64,000 bases of DNA from Candidatus Tepidiaquacellales bacterium OLB4/UTCHB1. GTDB taxonomy: Bacteria; Bacteroidota; Ignavibacteria; Tepidaquicellales; Tepidaquicellaceae. Below, piece by piece: positions 57,719-64,000 of the stretch; position 1 is the stretch's first letter; every line of letters begins with the position of its first letter. Under the pieces are notes generated by a model. The model searched no databases, had not been told where the DNA came from, and was given only the letters and a program-made list of their open reading frames with translations. The DNA lies in contig MWSW01000012.1 in assembly GCA_002050165.1 (NCBI GenBank), positions 62,001 through 126,000 on the forward strand, read 5' to 3'. The translations under genes and the position numbers were made by a program.

Positions 57719-58570
57719 TTATTGTTCAAGTTTCCAGGAACTTAAACTTTTGTGAGTTAAAAGTAAATACATATTTCGGTTATAAACTAAAAAATCCGTT
57801 ATTTTTTTTACGTTAATTTCATGCGGTATTGAAATTACAGAATCAAACTGATTGCTAATTGTATTGAACAGCCAAACTTCTTCATCGAGCAATATATAGA
57901 GTATGTTGTCATACATTGAAATTGAAATAATGTTATCTTTTTCAATTTTACCGCGGAAATTTCCGAAATTGTCAAATTTCATTATCGAATTTCTTCCTTT
58001 GTCAAGAATGAACAAAAGGTTATCACCATTCTTAAGAATTTTATGCGGCTCAATGAGCTCGGCATCACCCGAACCGAAACCACCGAAAACTGAAACCGGA
58101 GTTTGCCCGTTTTTGAAAATTACAACTCTGGGATTGTTTCCATCTATCACGTAAATATCTTTTGAATTTACGACTAAAGTTGCTTTTGGAAATCTTACCT
58201 TATATTCGTCAGGAAATGTAAGTTCTTCAGTATTAAGCTCTGATACAAATGATAGCTTCAGATCAAGGCGCTGAATACGGTTATTCTGATAATCAGACAC
58301 GAGGATATCCAAACCTGAAGATGCATCAATATATTCAGGTGATACGAACTGGTTTTGTCCCCAACCGATTCCACCTGATTTTGTCAGCAGATTTAAATCC
58401 TTATCAAACTTTGATATCTCGCTTGTTTCACGGTCTAAAACGAAAATCGAACCACGCCCATCAACAGTAACTGATTTAGCATACTTGAACCCGGTTACTT
58501 CCTTACTTAGAACAAGCAAAGAAGAATCCGGAAAAGATATTAAATTTAAAACTAATGCTATAAGCAACAT
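57719..58570 (-). CDS. Secreted NHL/6-bladed beta-propeller protein
   Basis: 283 residues. An N-terminal hydrophobic stretch (about 1-18) suggests export. Repeated blades with DGRGSIFVLD, DYQNNRIQRL, DGNNPRVVIFKNG and DKGRNSIMKFD are characteristic of NHL-type six-bladed propellers. Likely a binding or structural protein; substrate unknown. Eleven bp from ssb. Confidence 0.75.
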   Translation of the reverse strand: MLLIALVLNLISFPDSSLLVLSKEVTGFKYAKSVTVDGRGSIFVLDRETSEISKFDKDLNLLTKSGGIGWGQNQFVSPEYIDASSGLDILVSDYQNNRIQRLDLKLSFVSELNTEELTFPDEYKVRFPKATLVVNSKDIYVIDGNNPRVVIFKNGQTPVSVFGGFGSGDAELIEPHKILKNGDNLLFILDKGRNSIMKFDNFGNFRGKIEKDNIISISMYDNILYILLDEEVWLFNTISNQFDSVISIPHEINVKKITDFLVYNRNMYLLLTHKSLSSWKLEQ

Positions 58571-58632
58571 AATACAAATTTTAAATCGTAAGATTAGAGG
58601 TGATTATCAAATCACAAATTCGATATCAGAGT

Positions 58633-59463
58633 TTAGATATCAACTTTAAATCCGATTGCTTTATACGATATCATGTTCATAAAATATTGACCCTTATAAT
58701 CCTGTCCATCGTAGTAATTAAAATATATAACCAATCCTCTGCTTTGCGGATATCCTAATTTCAATCCGAGTTCAAAATTATTATTTACATTTGTTTCGTC
58801 CAATACTGTCCTGATTGATACTTCATTTGAAACGTAAAATAAAATTGGTTGCATGGTGTTAAAAGACATTTCAACTCCAAACGAAGGTGTAAAAGTCCCG
58901 AAATTATCCGGATGTGTGCTGAACAAAAACTCTAACCTTCCCATGGTTCTTAAAGATAATGAAGTTGTAAGTTGTCTTATATAGTTCAGCTCAATATCAG
59001 TAAATTCCCTGCTGTAAACGGAAGGTGTAAAAATCGTATCGGTTACTTCATAAATATGACCATCCTGCAAGTGGGATGAGATATGCGATAATCTCAACCG
59101 CGCGGTTAATTTGTCATCGCCGATTTTTTTTCTGAAATTAAAATTTACACCGAACAAATAATCGATTGCATCAACCGGAAATTTAAAATTCGTCTCTGTT
59201 CTGATATTGGAAAATGTAAAGAAATCAACGCCTGCAGAAAATTCCAATTTATCTTTTTCGAATTTAATAATTTCTGCCGATGCGCCGATATCTAATCTGA
59301 GGTTATCTTCATTGAGATTCTTAATCGCACCCATCCTCGACTCAAAAATTGATGCTCTTAACGGTGAATAAATTTTTTCTACAGGGAAAAATGTGGTTTT
59401 TATTTGTGATATGGAGTTGTTGGCACAAATCAGAATGATGATTAAAATAAAAACAGATTTCAA
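58633..59463 (-). CDS. Exported outer-membrane-like protein (DUF1207-like)
   Basis: 276 residues with a signal peptide (1-19) and alternating beta-strand pattern with aromatic ends. KIYSPLRASIFESRMG resembles the start of DUF1207 proteins (usual F.PLLADPREPRF), and HISSHLQDGHIYE also fits that family. Probably a beta-barrel or barrel-associated protein in the outer membrane. Function unknown. Confidence 0.6.
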   Translation of the reverse strand: MKSVFILIIILICANNSISQIKTTFFPVEKIYSPLRASIFESRMGAIKNLNEDNLRLDIGASAEIIKFEKDKLEFSAGVDFFTFSNIRTETNFKFPVDAIDYLFGVNFNFRKKIGDDKLTARLRLSHISSHLQDGHIYEVTDTIFTPSVYSREFTDIELNYIRQLTTSLSLRTMGRLEFLFSTHPDNFGTFTPSFGVEMSFNTMQPILFYVSNEVSIRTVLDETNVNNNFELGLKLGYPQSRGLVIYFNYYDGQDYKGQYFMNMISYKAIGFKVDI

Positions 59464-59467
59464 AGCG

Positions 59468-60553
59468 TTAACCGTTTTTCCTCCTTATATAATCCGTAAA
59501 AATCATTTGTCCAAGCCTGTTTAAATCCGAAAAATACGCATGTCCGTTATTTGCTTTCGTAAATTCATTGATGAAATCCCTGAGGTAATAATCCTGTGCC
59601 ACCATGAAAGTTGTAATTCTAATTCCTTCACGGCGGCATTTTACAGCTTCATCAAGAGTTTTATTTACAATCCTTGGGTCGAGTCCGAATGAATTTTTAT
59701 ATAACCTACCGTCATCTGTAAATATTGCGCTCGGTTTTCCGTCAGTAATCATGAAAATCTGTTTATTGAATCTACCTTTGCGTTTAAGAATATTTCTCGA
59801 TAATTTTAAACCTGCTTTCGTGTTAGTGTGAAATGGTCCCACTGATAAAAATGGTAAATCCTTAATATCTACTTCCTTTGCATCGTCACCAAATACAACT
59901 ATGTTTAACTTGTCTTTTTTATATCTCGAAATGATTAACTCCGCCAAACCCAGTGCGACTTCTTTGGCGGGGGTAATTCGGTCTTCGCCATAAAGTACCA
60001 TACTGTGAGATATGTCTATCATCAGCACTGTTGCGCAGGAAGAGAGATGCTCAGTTTCAAAAACTTCAATATCATCTTCGGTTAGATTAAAACCAGACGG
60101 GTTTGTCCTCCTGTAAACATTTTTAATCGTTGAAGTCATATCAACATTACTAAGATTATCACCAAATGAAAAATATTTAAGTTCACTCAATCTCTCAATA
60201 CCATTTCCGGATTTATTCGTTTCATGGTAACCGTTAGTATCGAGTTTTAATCCGGAAAAAATTTTTGCAAGTGAATCGGTTCGAATCCTGCTATTTCCTT
60301 TAGCGGTGAGAATTAACTGACCATTTTTTTTTGCAATGTATCCTTTTTTCTTAAGCTCATCAACGAATTCTGAGAACGACAGGTTGTCGTCGAATAGTTG
60401 ATACTCAACGCTAAGTTTTTCAAGCCAATTTAACGCGTCTTCAACATCACCGTCTGTTTGGATTAGCAGGTAGGAGAAAAGTGCAAACATATTTTCAAGT
60501 CGCTCATCATCTGTAAGCGACCAGGGCTTCCATTTTGAATATTGTACTTTCAT
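59468..60553 (-). CDS. VWA-domain protein (CoxE-like)
   Basis: 361 residues, no signal peptide. C-terminal half is a von Willebrand factor A fold with MIDAS motif DISHS (VLMIDISHSMVLYGED) and a downstream ITDGKPSA; the N-terminal half is helical and basic (LENMFALFSYLL; FVDELKKKGYIAKKNGQ). Such proteins often assist AAA+ MoxR-type chaperones, but no MoxR gene is in the window. Five bp from nuoN. Confidence 0.83.
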   Translation of the reverse strand: MKVQYSKWKPWSLTDDERLENMFALFSYLLIQTDGDVEDALNWLEKLSVEYQLFDDNLSFSEFVDELKKKGYIAKKNGQLILTAKGNSRIRTDSLAKIFSGLKLDTNGYHETNKSGNGIERLSELKYFSFGDNLSNVDMTSTIKNVYRRTNPSGFNLTEDDIEVFETEHLSSCATVLMIDISHSMVLYGEDRITPAKEVALGLAELIISRYKKDKLNIVVFGDDAKEVDIKDLPFLSVGPFHTNTKAGLKLSRNILKRKGRFNKQIFMITDGKPSAIFTDDGRLYKNSFGLDPRIVNKTLDEAVKCRREGIRITTFMVAQDYYLRDFINEFTKANNGHAYFSDLNRLGQMIFTDYIRRKNG

Positions 60554-60557
60554 TTAA

Positions 60558-61976
60558 TCAGTAAAACCTGATCAATTCAAAAAAGATTTCAGGGAACAGC
60601 CCAAAGAATATAGTGCCTGCAATCGAAAGTATAATGGCTGTTGTGCCCAGCGGAGACATAATATAAGTTTCATCGGTTTCGGGATCGGTGAACCACATAT
60701 AAACAATAACCTTAAGGTAATAATAAATTCCTATAACGCTGAGTAAAATCGCTACGATGGAGAGCCAAATCAGATTAGCTTTTATAGCTGCGACAAATAA
60801 GTAATACTTGCCCCAGAAGCCGGCAAAAGGCGGAATACCCGCAAGTGAGAAGAGGAAAAGAGTAAATATCGTCGCAAGTACAGGATTTCGTTTTGCGAGA
60901 CCTTTGTAAGAATCGAGAGATATATTTGAAAAATCTTTATTATCACTTGAACTTTTTTCGATGATTCCAACAACGATGAACGCTCCAAGTTGCATAAAAG
61001 AGTACGCGAGCGTGTAAAATAATATTCCCCGAAGCGCCATATCATTAAACGCTGCCAGACCGACGAGAAGATAACCCGCACTTGCGATAGAAGAATAAGC
61101 GAGTAGTCGCTTGATGTTCGTTTGAGCAAGTGCTATAATATTACCAAACATCATTGTTAACACTGAAACGACTGATATGATGATCCGGTAATCGAGAATA
61201 TTGAGTTTTAATATAATGGGGAAAATGGTAGCAACGGCTGCAATTTTTCCTGCAGTTGACATAAAACCGCTGACAATCGTGGGTGCACCGTCATATACAT
61301 CAGGTACCCACATGTGAAACGGAAATGCTCCGATCTTAAATAAAAAGCCAATCAAAAATAATCCAACCCCAATCAGGAACAATGGTTCTTGGTGCAATAA
61401 TGTATTACTAAAAAGAACCATAAGGTTCGTCGTTCCACTAACTCCGTAAATCAAAGTAATGCCATACAGGAGAAAGCCTGTCATGAACGCACCAAGCAGA
61501 AAATATTTTAACGCGCTTTCGTTGGATTTTATTCGCTTTCTCATAAATCCTGCAAGTATATAAAAGCAAATTGACATCATCTCCAAACCGAGAAATACAA
61601 TCAGCAGGTCATTAGCCATTACCATTAACATCATCCCAATCAACGAAAAAAGTATAATCGCATAATACTCGCCAAAATTTATCTGTTTCTTTATTAGATA
61701 AGACCTTGACTCCAGCAGGCTAAGGAGAACCGACAACAATACAACAATATTGAATCCGGATGAGACGTTATTTATGTTTATAAAATTGTTCAAAATTATT
61801 GTACTATAACTAATATCACGAATCGTAATTATAAGTGCTACAAATACCGAAAGTGTAGTTACAGCAAACACCACTTCCCTGTTCCTTGAAAACACTTCCA
61901 CTATTAATACCAGAACAGAGGCGACACAAATTGTGATTAAGGGAATAATAAATTGAAGTTCGTGAAGTTGTATCAT
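60558..61976 (-). CDS. nuoN: NADH-quinone oxidoreductase subunit N
   Basis: 472 residues, about 13-14 transmembrane helices, the antiporter-like subunit of complex I. Conserved blocks ALKYFLLGAFMTGFLLYGI, GAFPFHMWVPDVYDGAPT and KRLLAYSSIASAGYLLVGLA are diagnostic. Other nuo genes usually precede it; here the upstream neighbours are the VanZ fusion and nnr genes, so this copy stands apart from the rest of complex I in this window. Confidence 0.93.
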   Translation of the reverse strand: MIQLHELQFIIPLITICVASVLVLIVEVFSRNREVVFAVTTLSVFVALIITIRDISYSTIILNNFININNVSSGFNIVVLLSVLLSLLESRSYLIKKQINFGEYYAIILFSLIGMMLMVMANDLLIVFLGLEMMSICFYILAGFMRKRIKSNESALKYFLLGAFMTGFLLYGITLIYGVSGTTNLMVLFSNTLLHQEPLFLIGVGLFLIGFLFKIGAFPFHMWVPDVYDGAPTIVSGFMSTAGKIAAVATIFPIILKLNILDYRIIISVVSVLTMMFGNIIALAQTNIKRLLAYSSIASAGYLLVGLAAFNDMALRGILFYTLAYSFMQLGAFIVVGIIEKSSSDNKDFSNISLDSYKGLAKRNPVLATIFTLFLFSLAGIPPFAGFWGKYYLFVAAIKANLIWLSIVAILLSVIGIYYYLKVIVYMWFTDPETDETYIMSPLGTTAIILSIAGTIFFGLFPEIFFELIRFY

Positions 61977-61979
61977 TCT

Positions 61980-62837
61980 TTAATAAACTTTTTTAATTTG
62001 AATCCCGCCGGTGTTGAAATTTCCAACGAGTGTATTTGCGTAGAAAACGTTGAAAGAAAAAACTGCATTTTCAAAAATTACATCAACAGAAGGTGAATAA
62101 ATTTCGTTCAGATTATGGTATATCATTAAATCCCGGTTTAGTCCGGTGCCTTCAAGCCGAGTTTCTATCAATTTGTTCTTCACAATTAAATCGGGAAACT
62201 TTATTTCAAAATCTCTTACCTCTAAAAGTTTTGAATCAAAATACTTTGATATTGCCGAATTAATTGACACTGATAGCGAAATTGTAAAACGAAATTTTTC
62301 CTGCTTATCACCAACAACCGGACTTAAATCATACCATGCATCTGCACTTGAAATATTCATTGTTACAGCTGCTCCGCTATCAGATTCGGTCTTTTGGGGT
62401 GAACTACAAGCAATGTTCAAAATTAACGGGAGCAGGAGAAGATATAAAGAAACTTTCACTGTTGATTTATTACGATAAACTTTTAGAAACAGGTAAACCA
62501 TCATTGAACCGATTGCATCCGCCAGCATATCTTCTAATTCAAAACTTCTGCCAGGTGTAATTGTTTGGTGAAACTCATCCGCTATTCCATACAAGACTGA
62601 AAACAAGAATGCAAATTCGAGCGAAAAACGCTTTAAAATAACACTTTTATTCTGATTATTTAATGAATAAAAAAATAAGTAACATAATATGCCATATAAT
62701 AAAATGTGGACAATTTTATCTGTAAAGCTGAGTTCAATATCTGGAAAATCATTGCCGGGAATAGAAGATAATACAAAAATGAAAACACAAAATGTAATAA
62801 CAGGTAAATGGTATCTTATGAATTTCGATTGGATCAA
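61980..62837 (-). CDS. VanZ-family membrane protein fused to a lipoprotein-like domain
   Basis: 285 residues in one frame. Residues 1-120 match the VanZ-like family (four hydrophobic segments, ending GIADEFHQTITPGRSFELEDMLADAIGS, stated as a region). From residue 127 the same frame encodes a complete lipoprotein signal (MKVSLYLLLLPLILNIACSS if read from the GTG at 62459, lipobox Cys144) and a ~140-residue beta-rich domain. It could be one fused protein or a second gene nested in frame. Neither domain's function is known. Confidence 0.7.
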   Translation of the reverse strand: MIQSKFIRYHLPVITFCVFIFVLSSIPGNDFPDIELSFTDKIVHILLYGILCYLFFYSLNNQNKSVILKRFSLEFAFLFSVLYGIADEFHQTITPGRSFELEDMLADAIGSMMVYLFLKVYRNKSTVKVSLYLLLLPLILNIACSSPQKTESDSGAAVTMNISSADAWYDLSPVVGDKQEKFRFTISLSVSINSAISKYFDSKLLEVRDFEIKFPDLIVKNKLIETRLEGTGLNRDLMIYHNLNEIYSPSVDVIFENAVFSFNVFYANTLVGNFNTGGIQIKKVY

Positions 62838-64000
62838 AGGTTAAACTTCTTTTTGACTTCCGGTATTACTTCCAATAAATCTGATGCGACCATTGAACTT
62901 GAACCAAACTTATCCACGAGTAAATCAGAGCAATATCCGTGTAAGTATGTACCTGCGACTGCAGACGTGAAAGGATTTTCCCCCCGCGAAACTAAACTTG
63001 TTATAATGCCTGCAAGAACATCACCACTACCGAAGGTTGAAAGATTTTCCGAACCGGTGGAGTTTATTACAAAACTATCACCATTAGTTATTATCGTCGT
63101 AGAGCATTTTAAGGTTACGATGACATTATTCATTCCGGCAAATCCTTTAGATAAACTATAAAAATTTTTTTTAACAGCATCTGATGTACAATTAAGAATC
63201 CTCGCGAACTCTCCAATATGTGGTGTAAGAATAAGTTTGGCAGGTGAAGACCGGAGGTTGTTCATGTTTATATATCTCAAAGCATCGCCATCAACAACTA
63301 CAGGCACTTCAGCATTGGCGAGTACAAGATCAAGAAGCTTTTTTGTATAATCAGAAATTCCACAACCTGACCCGATTAAAACCGCATCAGCCCATTTGAT
63401 TTTCTCCATTACCGAATCAACATCCTTCTGCGAGCTGATATCTACCGAGAGTTTTACAGGTTCAGTTAAAATCGAACACATTATTTCATTAACTTCATCG
63501 GGAAATGCTACAATTACCGCACCGGAACCCATTCGCATTGCTGAAAGTGTACACAATCTTGCTGCACCGGTATAACCTGCGGAACCTGCTATTATCAATA
63601 ATTTTCCGGTATCATATTTGTTCGATAACTTGTCTCTAACCTTAATATTCTTACTGATATCAATAAACTCTGATCTAAAAATTTTTTCACGATTGAACTG
63701 CGAAAACACTTCACTACCAGTTCCTATTTCAGCAACCTTTATCTCTCCTGAATATATTTTACCTTTTTCAAACAGAGTATCAAATTTATACACACCCATA
63801 CTTATAGTAACATCACATTTTAAAACGGGATTATCCGTATTATACCTATCAAGACACGATGGTATATCAATTGCACAAACGAATTTTGATTTAATTGAGT
63901 TAATGTGAGATATAATTTTTTTAACATGATTATCTGGCGATCCCCGAAACCCGATTCCAAATATTGCATCAACAATTAACGAATTTTCAACAGATGGGAG
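62834..64000 (-). CDS. nnrD: Bifunctional NAD(P)HX epimerase/dehydratase, N-terminus outside window
   Basis: Read from the window end the frame is open through the C-terminal NnrE part (VDAIFGIGFRG, CAIDIPSCLD) and continues into the ADP-dependent dehydratase NnrD (GSAGYTGAARLCTLSAMRMG, LTPHIGEFARIL, and the catalytic GSGDVLAGIITSL). The fused NnrE-NnrD enzyme repairs hydrated NAD(P)H. The usual DIPSG has Cys in place of Gly here. The start of NnrE is beyond the window. An internal ATG at 63799 is not the real start. Confidence 0.92.
   Translation of the reverse strand, partial: LPSVENSLIVDAIFGIGFRGSPDNHVKKIISHINSIKSKFVCAIDIPSCLDRYNTDNPVLKCDVTISMGVYKFDTLFEKGKIYSGEIKVAEIGTGSEVFSQFNREKIFRSEFIDISKNIKVRDKLSNKYDTGKLLIIAGSAGYTGAARLCTLSAMRMGSGAVIVAFPDEVNEIMCSILTEPVKLSVDISSQKDVDSVMEKIKWADAVLIGSGCGISDYTKKLLDLVLANAEVPVVVDGDALRYINMNNLRSSPAKLILTPHIGEFARILNCTSDAVKKNFYSLSKGFAGMNNVIVTLKCSTTIITNGDSFVINSTGSENLSTFGSGDVLAGIITSLVSRGENPFTSAVAGTYLHGYCSDLLVDKFGSSSMVASDLLEVIPEVKKKFNL

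Overview
The backbone of this window looks like a member of the Ignavibacteria (Bacteroidota/Chlorobiota group), probably from a metagenome. The reasons are an AT-rich genome, secreted proteins ending in the 'NYPNPFNP' type A sorting domain used with type IX secretion, 47-nt type II-C CRISPR repeats of the Bacteroidota kind, a TTTG-N19-TAnnTTTG promoter of the Bacteroidota type, and the mix of housekeeping genes. Most genes lie on the minus strand.

Layout. 1-12.2 kb is backbone: sugar-nucleotide/SDR enzymes, anmK, a partner-switching operon (STAS antagonist, RsbW-like kinase, SpoIIE-type phosphatase), a secreted nuclease, rpsR, ubiE/menG, a LolC/E-type permease, prfB with an intact programmed +1 frameshift, a sorted beta-propeller protein and a yeast-type cytosine deaminase. 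12.3-20.4 kb is a mosaic of unrelated, more GC-rich pieces: a two-gene xanthine dehydrogenase cassette between short near-identical direct repeats, gene scraps, an isolated degenerate CRISPR repeat, a truncated IS256-family transposase, a second sorted protein, and a gene resembling Patescibacteria (CPR) surface proteins that runs straight into the first CRISPR repeat. 20.4-29.2 kb is a complete type II-C CRISPR-Cas locus: a 25-repeat array, cas2, cas1, cas9 and a divergent tracrRNA. The array is split by a 1,578-bp phage-like insert that carries a 545-bp diverged tandem duplication.

29.5-64 kb is backbone again: tRNA-Thr(CGT), ahcY, aspS, a multistep phosphorelay set (hybrid kinase, separate HPt, separate receiver), hppD, an NtrC-family regulator, a second SpoIIE-type phosphatase, a YihY-like membrane protein, hutH, an RlmI-like methyltransferase, a family 9 glycosyltransferase, bshC, a sorted beta-helix protein, a pyruvoyl arginine decarboxylase, tyrS, smpB, a metallo-hydrolase, an M48 protease, an enoyl-CoA hydratase, a DDAH-like amidinohydrolase, ssb, a VWA protein, nuoN, a VanZ-lipoprotein fusion and a bifunctional NAD(P)HX repair enzyme cut by the window end.

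The CRISPR locus and its surroundings are the most interesting part. Foreign DNA touches a repeat at three separate places: the outlying repeat at 16.85 kb, the left edge of repeat 1, and both sides of the 1.58-kb insert. Either the array has been a hot spot for insertion or recombination, or repeats and spacers seeded chimeric joins during metagenome assembly. The sequence alone cannot separate these. The tracrRNA and cas9 appear to be fired from overlapping face-to-face promoters, with the cas9 -35 box inside the tracrRNA anti-repeat.
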